Of a stretch of DNA of 64,000 nucleotides, positions 1 to 8,522 are shown in pieces. Within the stretch, counting starts at the first letter, position 1; every line of letters starts with the position of its first letter. The translations under genes were made by a program, and so were the position numbers. Source of the stretch: Clostridiales bacterium (GTDB taxonomy: Bacteria > Bacillota > Clostridia > Christensenellales > Aristaeellaceae); contig SVGY01000010.1 in NCBI GenBank assembly GCA_015056145.1, positions 1-64,000 of the forward strand, in the 5' to 3' direction. The notes under the pieces were generated by a model. It was given only the letters and a program-made list of their open reading frames with translations. It was not told where the DNA came from and ran no database searches.

Positions 1-412
1 GCAGCTCTGGGAATCCGATCATCCGACCACGAGTAGACGGCGGGAAGTAGGTACCGGCGAAAAACGGCTTCTGATCCGGCGTCATGAAAATGCTGGTAGG
101 CCAGCCGCCGCTGCCGGTGAACGCCTGACAGAACGTCATGTAGATACTGTCCACATCCGGGCGTTCCTCCTTGTCCACCTTGATGGATACGAAGTTGCGG
201 TTCAGAATGGCGGCGGTCTTTTCGTTTTCAAAGCTCTCACGAGCCATCACATGGCACCAGTGGCAGGTGCTGTATCCGATGCTGAGAAACACCGGCTTGT
301 CCTCGTCTTTGGCCTTGCGGAAGGCTTCCTCGCCCCAGGGGTACCAATCCACCGGGTTGTGGGCGTGCTGGAGCAGGTATGGGCTGGATTCGCGCTGCAA
401 ACGGTTGGGCAT
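1..412 (-). CDS. Thioredoxin-domain protein, YyaL/DUF255 family (3' end cut off)
   Basis: The first 137 residues are visible and the rest runs off the window. They match the N-terminal thioredoxin-like domain of the DUF255/YyaL (spermatogenesis-associated protein 20-like) family: NPVDWYPWG, then CHWCHVM with the CxxC pair at about residues 50 and 53, then KVDKEERPD and the GGWP segment. In this family a six-hairpin glycosidase-like barrel normally follows, about 600-700 aa in total. The biochemical role is unsettled. The ATG at 410-412 lies 4 bp after the stop of the FAD/Rieske gene, with AAAGGATG as ribosome site, so the two are probably co-transcribed. Confidence 0.9.
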   Translation of the reverse strand, partial: MPNRLQRESSPYLLQHAHNPVDWYPWGEEAFRKAKDEDKPVFLSIGYSTCHWCHVMARESFENEKTAAILNRNFVSIKVDKEERPDVDSIYMTFCQAFTGSGGWPTSIFMTPDQKPFFAGTYFPPSTRGRMIGFPEL

Positions 413-416
413 GGTT

Positions 417-1715
417 TCACATCCTTTTGTCGTCGGTTGCGGGGTTGTCGATGAGAGAGCCGTCCTCGGCAAAGCGGGAACCATGGCATGGGCAATCCCA
501 AGTATGCTCAGCCTTATTGTATTTGAGGGCACACCCCATGTGGGGGCAGCGGGGGACGGTGGGGGTCAGCAGGTTCAACGTGGTTTCGGCTGCGTTCAGG
601 AACAGCTGGGGATGCAGTATGCTCCGGGATGGGTCAAACACGCTGGCATAAGGATTTTGCTTGTCCTGCACCAGATCAGTCAGAATGTCCGCTGCCACCA
701 TAGAAGAAGTCATGCCCCATTTGTTGAAGCCAGTGGTAACAAACAGGTCAGGCGTGTTTCTCGCGTACTGACCGATGTAGGGCACATGGTCAAGGCTCAT
801 GCAGTCCTGCGTAGCCCAGCGGGCGACGATCTCCGCCTTGGGGTAATACTGCTTTGCGAATTGTTCCAGCTCCCGCCAGTTGCCACCATCTTTACCACTA
901 CGGTGGCTGCCTCCACCAAGGAGCAGCAAATCCTGATAGTGCCGGAAGGATAGCCCTTTCTCATTTTCGTCCACATACATCCCATCAAAGGACGGAATAT
1001 TTTTCAATGCCAGCACATAGGAACGGTGCTGATACAGCTTGATGAAATACCCGCCGTGCTTATTCAGCATCGGAAAATGGGTGGCAATGATGATTTTCTT
1101 TGCAGCGATCGTACCGCCATTTGTGATGGCTTTTCCCGGCATTAGTTGGCGTACCTTGGTATGCTCGTAGATGTGCAGTCCTTTAGCGATCCCGGCAGCA
1201 AATTTCAGCGGATGAAACTGCGCCTGACGGGGAAAGCGTACAGCCCCGGCAACCAGGAAAGGCAGCGGTAGTTCCTTTTCGAAGGTTGCATCAAAACCCA
1301 GACTGCGCAAGGCTTCCAGTTCCTTATCGATCTTCTGCCGATCATCCAGCGCATACACTATTGCGTCCTGCTCTGCAAAGTCGCAATCTATATTCCGGCA
1401 CAAGTCCCTGTACTGCTGCAAGGCGTTCTGGCTGGCTTCCAGATACAGCCGGGTTTTCTCCGTGCCGAATTGACGAATCAGCGTATCGTAGATCAGCCCA
1501 TGCTGGGATGTGATCTTGGCTGTGGTATTCTTGGTGATGCCGCTGCAAAGAGTATCAGCCTCCACCAGGGTATAATCTATGCCCGCCTGCGCCAGACGAT
1601 AGGCACACAAAAGTCCCGCCAATCCCCCGCCAATGATCAGCACATCGGTCTTCAGATTTCCTTTGAGGGTTTCAAAGGACGGCAACTGAGCCGTTTTTGT
1701 CCATACTGAGTCCAT
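417..1715 (-). CDS. FAD-dependent oxidoreductase with C-terminal Rieske [2Fe-2S] domain
   Basis: A 432-aa protein. Residues 23-45 carry a Rossmann FAD-binding motif (IIGGGLAG) of the DAO/glycine-oxidase superfamily. The C-terminal about 90 residues form a Rieske domain, with CPH followed about 17 residues later by CPCHGS, the ligands of a [2Fe-2S] cluster. This DAO-Rieske arrangement is known as a family, but the substrate is not established. I placed the start at the ATG at 1713-1715 because AGAGGTGAG precedes it at 5 nt; the frame stays open for 78 codons further upstream, but that stretch is not conserved-looking and crosses an older gene remnant. It is probably co-transcribed with the thioredoxin-domain gene, suggesting a redox pair. 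Confidence 0.9.
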   Translation of the reverse strand: MDSVWTKTAQLPSFETLKGNLKTDVLIIGGGLAGLLCAYRLAQAGIDYTLVEADTLCSGITKNTTAKITSQHGLIYDTLIRQFGTEKTRLYLEASQNALQQYRDLCRNIDCDFAEQDAIVYALDDRQKIDKELEALRSLGFDATFEKELPLPFLVAGAVRFPRQAQFHPLKFAAGIAKGLHIYEHTKVRQLMPGKAITNGGTIAAKKIIIATHFPMLNKHGGYFIKLYQHRSYVLALKNIPSFDGMYVDENEKGLSFRHYQDLLLLGGGSHRSGKDGGNWRELEQFAKQYYPKAEIVARWATQDCMSLDHVPYIGQYARNTPDLFVTTGFNKWGMTSSMVAADILTDLVQDKQNPYASVFDPSRSILHPQLFLNAAETTLNLLTPTVPRCPHMGCALKYNKAEHTWDCPCHGSRFAEDGSLIDNPATDDKRM

Positions 1716-1765
1716 TTTCTCACCTCTGGGGAATAGCTTGCGTTGCAGCGTGGCAAATATGCGCA

Positions 1766-1794
1766 CAAAAAAGAGCGGCGAACTGCTCCTTTCC
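1766..1794 (-). terminator. Relict hairpin similar to the terminator at 6972-6997
   Basis: On the minus strand a GAGC/GCTC stem extended by A-T pairs is followed by a T run. It closely resembles the terminator of the 4Fe-4S gene at 6972-6997, including flanking sequence. It now lies just upstream of the FAD/Rieske gene, where no intact gene ends. Confidence 0.55.
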
Positions 1795-1795
1795 G

Positions 1796-1843
1796 TTATT
1801 CGATCAACCGTCCATCTGTCTTCGCCACCAGAGCAGGTAGAAA
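1796..1843 (-). pseudogene. Remnant of the 3' end of a ferredoxin-like gene
   Basis: On the minus strand one frame ends in FLPALVAKTDGRLIE then TAA, three bases before a hairpin. The 4Fe-4S protein at 7001-7702 ends FIPWRVVTVTTDGRLKE then TAA, also three bases before a very similar hairpin. The shared tail, stop, hairpin and about 68 bp of flank (1734-1801 against 6938-7006, roughly 80% identical by eye) indicate that a second copy of that gene once stood here and was mostly deleted. Only the last 15 or so codons are recognisable. Confidence 0.5.
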
Positions 1844-1964
1844 GCAAAGCTGAATTGATATAAGCGACGTTTTGCATACCCGCTGATCGACTGACCAACA
1901 CAACCAACTCGCCAACGAAAAAATGTATTTCGATAAAAAAGTCGCTCATTTTTTGTGATTTGCG

Positions 1965-1993
1965 TTGAAAAAATCCCTCATCTTTTGTATAAT
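1965..1993 (+). promoter_or_regulatory. Sigma-A promoter of the ATPase gene
   Basis: TTGAAA (1965-1970), 17-bp spacer, TATAAT (1988-1993); the ATG of the ATPase gene follows 27 bp later. Confidence 0.8.
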
Positions 1994-2020
1994 CACAGCG
2001 GTAAGAAAGGGGTGAACGTT

Positions 2021-3385
2021 ATGGCAGAATTGTATTTGCGGCGTAAGATCGACCGGTTTCTTCAATTATGGAAAGAAGATGATAACCGGAAGCCGCTGAT
2101 CGTGAAAGGCCCGCGTCAGGTTGGCAAAACAGAATCACTGCTCCGCTTTGCCAAAGCGAATTATCAGAGCGTGATTTACATTAACTTTGTTGAAGAACCA
2201 AAGTATAAAATGATTCTTGAAGATGGCTACAGCGCAGAGGATATTATCAAGAACATCTCTCGGATCGATCCATCCAAAAGGTTTGAAACCGGCAATACGG
2301 TTCTCTTTTTTGATGAGATTCAAGTGTTCTCGCAAATTGCGACAAGTCTCAAATTTTTCAAGATAGATGGCCGCTTCGATGTGATTTGCAGTGGATCTCT
2401 GCTGGGAATCAACTATCGGCAAATTGAAAGTAACAGTGTAGGCTATAAAACCGACTATACCATGAGCTCGTTGGATTTTGAAGAATTCCTGTGGGCAAAA
2501 GGCTATGGGGAGGACACCATTCAGGATATGCTTCGGCATATGGAGAACTTTCAGCCCTTTAATCAGCTTGAAATGAACATCTACAGCGGCCTCTTTCTGG
2601 ATTACTGTATTCTCGGAGGAATGCCCGCGGTTGTTCGTCAGTACATTGAAAAAGGCACCTTCGAAGGCTCGTTGGAAATTCAGCGGCAGTTGCTTGAAGA
2701 TTATAAGGAAGATATCCGGAAATACGCTGATGGAGTGGATCAGACCCGCATCATCAATGTATTTGATCAGATTCCCAATCAGCTTGCCAAAGACAATAAG
2801 AAGTTCCAGATATCAAAGGTGGCTCACGGAGCGCGGTTCAAAGACTATCGTGGTTGCATTGAATGGCTCAGGGATGCCGGGATTGTTCAGATCTGTTATT
2901 GCCTGCATTCTCCGGAGCTTCCCCTCAAGGGCAATTACGATGACAGCAAGTTCAAGCTATACTTTTTTGACACAGGTTTGTTTGTTGCTATGTTGGATGA
3001 AGAAGCGCAAGATGATTTACGGGCTAACAAGAATCTGAATGTGTATAAGGGTGCGCTTTACGAAAACATGGTGGCTGAAGCCTTTGTGAAGAGTGGCTAT
3101 TCGCTTTTCTATTACAAAAAAGATGATTCGACCCTGGAAGAAGATTTCTTTGTCAGAACTGCAGACCAGTTGTTACCCGTAGAAGTGAAGGCTACACGCG
3201 GAACCGCCAAAACACTGCGAACGCTGATTTCAAGCGGCAGTTATCCCGACATACAGTGCGGGATCAAGCTCACCGGCGGGAACGTTGGATATAGCGACAA
3301 CATAATGACTTTCCCGTATTTCTGTGCGTTTTTATTGAGAGACTTCTTGAAACGAGGAAAGTACAGCTTGCAAGATCAAGAATGA
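2021..3385 (+). CDS. AAA-type ATPase with DUF4143 C-terminal domain
   Basis: A 454-aa protein of the ATP-binding DUF4143 family. Walker A GPRQVGKT is at residues 30-37 and Walker B VLFFDEIQ near 94-101; a 'CSGS' sensor segment follows. The last third (from KLYFFDTGLF to PVEVKA) is the restriction-endonuclease-like DUF4143 part with a PVEVKA motif. The cellular role of this widespread, often horizontally moved family is not established. Start: ATG at 2021 with GAAAGGGGTG ahead. The gene is alone between its own promoter and terminator, and its base composition is lower in GC than the GH92 gene that follows. Confidence 0.85.
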   Translation: MAELYLRRKIDRFLQLWKEDDNRKPLIVKGPRQVGKTESLLRFAKANYQSVIYINFVEEPKYKMILEDGYSAEDIIKNISRIDPSKRFETGNTVLFFDEIQVFSQIATSLKFFKIDGRFDVICSGSLLGINYRQIESNSVGYKTDYTMSSLDFEEFLWAKGYGEDTIQDMLRHMENFQPFNQLEMNIYSGLFLDYCILGGMPAVVRQYIEKGTFEGSLEIQRQLLEDYKEDIRKYADGVDQTRIINVFDQIPNQLAKDNKKFQISKVAHGARFKDYRGCIEWLRDAGIVQICYCLHSPELPLKGNYDDSKFKLYFFDTGLFVAMLDEEAQDDLRANKNLNVYKGALYENMVAEAFVKSGYSLFYYKKDDSTLEEDFFVRTADQLLPVEVKATRGTAKTLRTLISSGSYPDIQCGIKLTGGNVGYSDNIMTFPYFCAFLLRDFLKRGKYSLQDQE

Positions 3386-3411
3386 TGCGTAAGAAGCATT
3401 GAATACTGTGC

Positions 3412-3453
3412 AAAAACAGGAGCCACGGATGTATTCCAGTGGCTCCTGTTTTT
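3412..3453 (+). terminator. Intrinsic terminator of the ATPase gene
   Basis: A perfect 15-bp inverted repeat (3412-3426 with 3439-3453) ending in a T run; the A run at the 5' side makes it work in both directions. Confidence 0.9.
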
Positions 3454-3708
3454 GGATGGTTTTCAAAAAGAACGATGATATACCGCAAAGGAACGCATAT
3501 GCAAGGATGCGAAAGCACTTACTTCTGTGTGAGCCACACAGAGGTAAAAAACAGCATTTTGAAATCCATGCATCTTCTGTGCGTTCATCCCATAACGCAC
3601 CTCACCTAGCAGGATTCCCACCCCCGCCCGCCGAATACACTACCCAAACACCCGCGTCGCAAAACCTCAAAACCACAACACAACCACACCCCAACAGGAG
3701 GTACCCAC
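3454..3708. other. Intergenic leader upstream of GH92 gene
   Basis: No gene, RNA family or clear promoter is seen here. The last 110 bases before the GH92 start are very poor in G and rich in C and A, which would give an unstructured leader ending in ACAGGAGG. Confidence 0.5.
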
Positions 3709-5889
3709 ATGCCTACCCCCGCCCTGACCCAATACATCAACCTGCGCTACGGCGTGGACAACGAAGGCAACACCGTCATCGGCCCCCAGCGGCCCAACGC
3801 ATCGGTCAACCCTGCGCCTGATACCAAAGGCGGCCAGCATTCCTGCTACTTTTCCGGCAACGAGATCCGGGGCTTTTCCCAGATCCACGCCAGCGGCACC
3901 GGCTACGGCAAGTACGGTCAGTTCCTGCTGTCGCCCCAGATCGGGCTGGATACCCGTTTCACTGGGCACGATTCTCCCGCGGCGGAGGAAAACGCAAGCT
4001 GCTGCGAATACAGCGTGCTGCTCAGCCGCTACGGCATCCGCTGCGCCGTCACCCCGGCGGAGCATGCGTCCATCTATCGCTTCACCTATCCAGCGTCGAA
4101 TGATGCCTCCCTGCTGATCGATCTGGCGCACAGCGTGCCCCTGCTGGCAGGCATCGTCAACTCGGAAAGCGGCATTTCCGCCTCGGATGTGGTGCTGCAT
4201 GTGGATATGGATGCGGATGGATACCCCGTGTTCTCCGACTCCGGCGTGTATGCGGGCGGCTTCGGCGGCGCACACGGTCTGCATTTCTATACCGTGATCA
4301 AGAAACGCCCCACGGTGATGGGCACCTATGATGCCGACGGGCTTCACGATGGCTCCATGGGTTTTGCACGGGATACCCTGCGCTCCAGGGAAGAAAGCGT
4401 GGGCGGATACCTGCGCTTTGAGACCGCCGAAAACGAGGATGTGTATGTGAAGATCGGCATCTCCTTCACCGGCATCGAAAAAGCCAAGGCATGGCTGGAA
4501 AAAGAGATTCCCGCATGGGATTATGATGCCGTCCGGGACGAAACCATGACCCTGTGGGAAACGGAACTGCAAAAGATCCGGATCAGCGGCGACCATGTAA
4601 CGGAAATCGACAAGATGAAGCACTACACCGCCATCTACCACGCCATGTGCATGCCCCGGGACCGCACCGGCGACCTGCCCGGCTACGGGGACGGTGTACC
4701 CATGATCGACGATCATTACGCCATCTGGGATACGTGGCGCACGCTGTATCCCCTGTACACGCTCATCAAGCCGGAACTGGTGACCAAGACGGTGAACAGC
4801 TTCATCGCCCGCCACCGAAAGACCGATTATGTGCGGGATATCTTCGTGGCCGGGGTGGATATGCATCCCCAGCAGGGCGGCGACGATATCGACAACGTGA
4901 TCTGTGATGCCTATGTGAAGGGCGTTCCCGGCATCGACTGGCAGGAGGCCTATCAGGTGGTCAAGAACCATGCGGATCGCTACCGCATTGGCTGGTACAG
5001 CTACGCCCAGCCTGTGGCGGATCCGGATGCGCCTTACTACCGCCTCGGCTACATCCCGGATGATCACGCCCTGCCCGGCACGGAGTTCGGTCAGATGGCC
5101 TGCTCCTACACGCTGGAGCAAGCCTACAATGACCACTGCGCCGCTACCATGGCCAAGGCACTGGGCACCAAAGCGGACTACGAAACCTACAAGCAGCGGA
5201 GCACCAACTGGCAGAACCTGTGGAACCCGGATGCCCGATACGGCGAGTTTACCGGTTTCATCTGCCCCAGAAATTCCGACGGCACGTGGGTGGAGATCGA
5301 TCCCGGGCAGCATTGGGCTTCTTGGGTGAAGTATTTCTACGAGGCTACTTCCTACAACTACTCCTTCTTCGTGCCCCACGATGTGCCAGCCCTCATTGAG
5401 AAATGCGGCGGGGAGGATGCCTTCATCCGCCGTCTTGTTCACGGCATCGAGACCGGGCTGGTGGATTACGGCAACGAACCGGCGTTTCTGGCCTCCTACC
5501 TGTTCGCATATACCACAAAGCCGTGGCTCATCACCGACAGCATCGACAAGCTGCGGGATCTGTTCACCATGGACGGCCCTCCCGGCAACGATGATTCCGG
5601 GGCCATGAGCTCGTGGTACATCTTTTCGTCCGTGGGCTTCTTCCCCAACGCCGGGCAGAACCTGTACTACCTGACCAGCCCCCGGTATGATCATACGGTG
5701 ATCACCCTGCCCGGCAGGAAGGAGATCACCATCCGCGCCAACAACCTGACCGCTGAAAACAAGTACATTCAAGCAGTGCGAATCAACGGGCAGGCATGGC
5801 ATAGCACCATGTTTACCCATGAGCTGATCCGGGATGGCGCGGTTATTGAGTTTGATATGAGCGCAGAAGCGGTGGATTATACGAGGTGA
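3709..5889 (+). CDS. GH92 family alpha-mannosidase
   Basis: A 726-aa protein matching glycoside hydrolase family 92, calcium-dependent exo-alpha-mannosidases acting on alpha-1,2/1,3-linked mannose. Visible family signatures are DDHYAIWDTWRT near residue 334 and GNDDSGAMSSWYIFS near 624, followed by GFFPNAGQ. The N-terminal beta-sandwich carries the FSGNEIRGFSQIHASGTG segment. There is no signal peptide, so the enzyme should act in the cytoplasm on imported manno-oligosaccharides; linkage specificity cannot be read from the sequence. The ribosome site ACAGGAGG stands 8 bases before the ATG. The gene stands alone, with markedly higher GC than both neighbours. Confidence 0.9.
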   Translation: MPTPALTQYINLRYGVDNEGNTVIGPQRPNASVNPAPDTKGGQHSCYFSGNEIRGFSQIHASGTGYGKYGQFLLSPQIGLDTRFTGHDSPAAEENASCCEYSVLLSRYGIRCAVTPAEHASIYRFTYPASNDASLLIDLAHSVPLLAGIVNSESGISASDVVLHVDMDADGYPVFSDSGVYAGGFGGAHGLHFYTVIKKRPTVMGTYDADGLHDGSMGFARDTLRSREESVGGYLRFETAENEDVYVKIGISFTGIEKAKAWLEKEIPAWDYDAVRDETMTLWETELQKIRISGDHVTEIDKMKHYTAIYHAMCMPRDRTGDLPGYGDGVPMIDDHYAIWDTWRTLYPLYTLIKPELVTKTVNSFIARHRKTDYVRDIFVAGVDMHPQQGGDDIDNVICDAYVKGVPGIDWQEAYQVVKNHADRYRIGWYSYAQPVADPDAPYYRLGYIPDDHALPGTEFGQMACSYTLEQAYNDHCAATMAKALGTKADYETYKQRSTNWQNLWNPDARYGEFTGFICPRNSDGTWVEIDPGQHWASWVKYFYEATSYNYSFFVPHDVPALIEKCGGEDAFIRRLVHGIETGLVDYGNEPAFLASYLFAYTTKPWLITDSIDKLRDLFTMDGPPGNDDSGAMSSWYIFSSVGFFPNAGQNLYYLTSPRYDHTVITLPGRKEITIRANNLTAENKYIQAVRINGQAWHSTMFTHELIRDGAVIEFDMSAEAVDYTR

Positions 5890-6031
5890 GGGGAAAACCG
5901 GAAATGCTAAGCTGAATGTGGGGGCAATATCGCAAATCGGTGTTGGTCAGAATGTTCGCTTTGTTGCAAGTGATGGGATATAATTTTCAATTTTTGCTTT
6001 TGGCTAAGGAGTCACAGAAAGAAGGGTACAA

Positions 6032-6916
6032 ATGTCTTCAATAATCTACCACGACGAATGCTGTCCATTCGATTTTCGAGACTGGACACGGTATGATATA
6101 GAAAAACTCTATGCGGGAAACGACTGCGTGATGGCGATTACTTACGGCGGGCAAGTACTGCAAAAGGTTGTTCGCAATGAGTACGCTGCCATGTTATTCT
6201 ATTGGAATAACATAAAAAGCATATCTATCAGTCAGCTTTTTCCTGCGCTTGCTGTAGGTCTTATTGCTGATGGGACTTGTGTGATTGCAAAACGTCCTTT
6301 GATACATTGCTGTGAAGTTGGAAACAATCAATTTGAGGCTGTTTATGAACAGTTAAAGCGACTAAGAAACATTGTGGAAATTGTGGTCTCGGATGCTATT
6401 TTTGCTCTGGATAGATACGGAAAAGTTCACCACATATCACTTTGGAGAGAAGACGATTATGTTGCTGTGGAAGCGTGGAGCAATATCAAACATATCGTGG
6501 CGGGAAATCAGAACTCAGTATTTGGCATCACGAATTCCGGTAGTGTTCTCTGCGCAGGCGCTAATACCATTTGCGGACCATACGGGGACTTAAACAAAAC
6601 ATTGCAAGCCTTTCACAATGTTGTTGATATATGTGCAATGGGTAGCGAATGCGAGAAGCCTCTTCTGGCTCTTTCCGATGGTCGAATTGTTGACATGTAC
6701 GGGGAAACCATAGTGAATGGACATGTTGGTACAGGACAAATATTCACCGGAAATCATCTGTTTACTGTAGCAAAAATGAAAAACGAGAAATACATGGTAC
6801 TTCCATATGACAATGCTATCAGTGTCAGTGAAAAACTATCTTCCACATCAAATGTACGCTCTATTGCGGTCGGTTCGATCGGCTGTGGCTACCCGGCTTT
6901 TTGTGTTTGGAGATGA
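6032..6916 (+). CDS. RCC1-repeat-like beta-propeller protein
   Basis: A 294-aa protein built of weakly repeated units such as IKHIVAGNQNSVFGITNSGS, with hydrophobic strands then 'G.V...G', resembling RCC1 (regulator of chromosome condensation) propeller blades. No signal peptide, membrane segment or catalytic motif is visible. Similar proteins occur singly in gut Clostridia with no assigned function. The gene is AT-rich compared with the GH92 gene beside it, suggesting separate acquisition. The start ATG at 6032 follows AGAAAGAAGGG; a TATAAT at 5979-5984 may be its -10 box but the -35 is poor. Confidence 0.6.
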   Translation: MSSIIYHDECCPFDFRDWTRYDIEKLYAGNDCVMAITYGGQVLQKVVRNEYAAMLFYWNNIKSISISQLFPALAVGLIADGTCVIAKRPLIHCCEVGNNQFEAVYEQLKRLRNIVEIVVSDAIFALDRYGKVHHISLWREDDYVAVEAWSNIKHIVAGNQNSVFGITNSGSVLCAGANTICGPYGDLNKTLQAFHNVVDICAMGSECEKPLLALSDGRIVDMYGETIVNGHVGTGQIFTGNHLFTVAKMKNEKYMVLPYDNAISVSEKLSSTSNVRSIAVGSIGCGYPAFCVWR

Positions 6917-6971
6917 GAATTCAATTTTTGAATTAAATAGCTTTCGTTGCAGCGTTACAAATATATACGCG

Positions 6972-6997
6972 AAAAGGAGCGGCGAACCGCTCCTTTT
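6972..6997. terminator. Bidirectional terminator between convergent genes
   Basis: An 11-bp perfect stem (AAAAGGAGCGG paired with CCGCTCCTTTT) with loop CGAA, directly after the 4Fe-4S gene stop on the minus strand and 55 bp after the RCC1-like gene. Confidence 0.9.
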
Positions 6998-7000
6998 CCG

Positions 7001-7702
7001 TTATTCCTTTAGCCTCCCATCCGTAGTCACAGTCACCACCCGCCAAGGAATAAACTTCCCGCTGGCCTGTAACGCCCGCTTCGCCGCGTTCTCGATCCCG
7101 CCGCAGCAGGGCACTTCCATGCGCACAATGGTCAAACTCCGAATATCATTCCCCGCAATGATCGCCGTCAGCTTCTCGGCATAATCGCCCTCGTCCAACT
7201 TCGGGCACCCGATCAGCGTGATGCGGTTCCGGATAAACTCCTGATGGAAATTCGCATAGGCATACGCCGTGCAATCGGCGGCGATCAGCAGATTGGCCCC
7301 GTCAAAGTAAGGCGCATTCACCGGCACCAGTTTGATCTGCACCGGCCACTGCTGCAGCTGGCTGGTTACAGGCGCACAAGCAGCAACCTCGCTCACCGCT
7401 TCCCGTTTGATGGCCCGGCTCTGGGTGCCCGGGCAGCCGCAGGGCAGCTTCCCGGCAGCTTTCTTCTTGGCCTGCGCCTCCTTCACGGCGGCTTCGTCGT
7501 AGGCAGGGGCTTCCCGCTCCTCAAAGGAGATAGCATCCACCGGGCAGGCAGGCAGACAATCGCCCAGACCGTCGCAGTAGTCCTCGCGGGTCAGCTTGGC
7601 TTTGCCGTTCACCATTTCAATGGCTCCCTCGTGGCAGGCATCGGCGCACAGACCGCAGCCGATGCATTTTTCTTCGTCTATCTTGATGATCTTTCTTACC
7701 AT
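7001..7702 (-). CDS. 4Fe-4S ferredoxin-domain protein
   Basis: A 233-aa protein with an N-terminal dicluster ferredoxin-like domain. The first cluster motif is regular: C13, C16, C19, C23. The second is atypical, with Cys at 43, 49 and 53 followed by Pro. The rest holds more conserved Cys (CGCPG, IGCPK, PCCGG), typical of the family of ferredoxins with a C-terminal Cys-rich domain that is linked to Crp/Fnr regulators in anaerobes. It probably carries electrons or senses redox state; the partner is unknown. Start: ATG at 7700-7702 with CCGGGAGG upstream. It is divergent from the Crp/Fnr gene and probably controlled by it through the palindrome at 7763-7778. Confidence 0.85.
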   Translation of the reverse strand: MVRKIIKIDEEKCIGCGLCADACHEGAIEMVNGKAKLTREDYCDGLGDCLPACPVDAISFEEREAPAYDEAAVKEAQAKKKAAGKLPCGCPGTQSRAIKREAVSEVAACAPVTSQLQQWPVQIKLVPVNAPYFDGANLLIAADCTAYAYANFHQEFIRNRITLIGCPKLDEGDYAEKLTAIIAGNDIRSLTIVRMEVPCCGGIENAAKRALQASGKFIPWRVVTVTTDGRLKE

Positions 7703-7735
7703 GTTTGTCCCTCCCGGGTTGATTTTTACGGTCAC

Positions 7736-7741
7736 ATCATA
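7736..7741 (-). promoter_or_regulatory. Probable -10 box of the 4Fe-4S gene
   Basis: TATGAT on the minus strand. If this is the -10 hexamer, transcription starts near 7729 and the palindrome at 7763-7778 is centred at -41.5, the class II activator position for Crp/Fnr proteins. No good -35 hexamer is present, as expected for an activator-dependent promoter. Overlapping alternatives such as TATAGT exist a few bases upstream. Confidence 0.5.
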
Positions 7742-7762
7742 CTATACTATCAGCAACAATTA

Positions 7763-7778
7763 TGTTGTTATAACAACA
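7763..7778. promoter_or_regulatory. Perfect 16-bp palindrome, Crp/Fnr operator candidate
   Basis: TGTTGTTATAACAACA is a perfect inverted repeat in the divergent region between the Crp/Fnr gene and the 4Fe-4S gene. It abuts the AAGGAGG ribosome site of the regulator gene (7778-7784). Crp/Fnr dimers bind palindromes of this size; the half-site differs from the classical TGTGA. Confidence 0.75.
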
Positions 7779-7788
7779 AGGAGGCAAA

Positions 7789-8451
7789 ATGGAACCGCTT
7801 TTTTTATCCAAGACCGATCTGTTCCGGGGCATCCCTCCGGAGGATATTGAGAGCATGCTGGGCTGCCTGAAGGCGGCAACGAGAACCTATCAGCGGGGCG
7901 AGTTCATCTGCCGGGAGGGGGAGACTGTCACCGCCATGGGCATGGTGCTCTCCGGCAGCGTTTCCATCGAGAATGATGATATCTGGGGCAACCGCAGCAT
8001 TCTGGATCGGGTAAGCGCAGGGCAGGTCTTTGCGGAAAACTATGCCTGCCTGCCCGGCGAAAAGCTGATGATCAGCGCCGTTGCCACAGAGCCGACGGAG
8101 GTACTGTTTCTGAGCACTGATTGCATGTTCACCGTCTGCCCCCACGCCTGCGGCTTCCATAACAGGTTGATCCGCAATATGCTCACCATCGCCGCCCGGA
8201 AAAGCCTGAACCTGTCCCGGCGCATCATGCACACCAGCTCCAAGAGCATCCGGGGCAGGCTGCTCAGCTACCTGTCCTTTCAGGCCACCCAGCATGGCTG
8301 CCGGGCGTTCGATATCCCCTTCAACCGGCAGCAGCTGGCGGATTACCTGAGCGTTGACCGCAGCGCCATGTCCAACGAGCTGAGCAAGATGCAGCGGGAT
8401 GGGATCATCACTGTAGACCGCAATCATTTTGTGCTGCTGGATGGGATGTGA
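7789..8451 (+). CDS. Crp/Fnr-family transcriptional regulator
   Basis: A 220-aa regulator: cyclic-nucleotide-binding-like beta-barrel (residues about 10-120, with RGEFICREGE and the LSGSVSI strand), dimerisation helix, and a C-terminal winged helix (about 150-220) with the recognition region RQQLADYLSVDRSAMSNELSKMQRDG. The effector is not clear; no N-terminal Fnr-type Cys cluster is seen, but CPHAC around 115-120 could be redox-active. The start ATG follows AAGGAGG. It probably regulates itself and the divergent 4Fe-4S gene through the palindrome between them. Confidence 0.88.
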   Translation: MEPLFLSKTDLFRGIPPEDIESMLGCLKAATRTYQRGEFICREGETVTAMGMVLSGSVSIENDDIWGNRSILDRVSAGQVFAENYACLPGEKLMISAVATEPTEVLFLSTDCMFTVCPHACGFHNRLIRNMLTIAARKSLNLSRRIMHTSSKSIRGRLLSYLSFQATQHGCRAFDIPFNRQQLADYLSVDRSAMSNELSKMQRDGIITVDRNHFVLLDGM

Positions 8452-8467
8452 GCAGCAGAAACGAAAC

Positions 8468-8513
8468 AAACACCGCCTTCCGATGCAGCGTTCTGCACCC
8501 GAAGGCGGTGTTT
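8468..8513. terminator. Bidirectional terminator between Crp/Fnr and hicB-like genes
   Basis: A 13-bp perfect stem: AAACACCGCCTTC (8468-8480) with GAAGGCGGTGTTT (8501-8513), with T runs on both exits. Confidence 0.85.
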
Positions 8514-8522
8514 GCTATTCCT

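Noticed and set aside
1715..1949. N-terminal extension of the FAD/Rieske protein to the ATG at 1949
   Set aside because: The extra 78 codons cross the gene remnant and hairpin, and the ATG at 1713-1715 has a proper ribosome site and the usual family start.
3454..3708. Riboswitch or T-box before GH92
   Set aside because: No conserved core or terminator/antiterminator pair could be drawn; the segment is mostly unstructured.
3667..5820. A 717-codon open frame opposite the GH92 gene
   Set aside because: Codon-bias shadow of a high-GC gene; the GH92 motifs on the plus strand are unambiguous.
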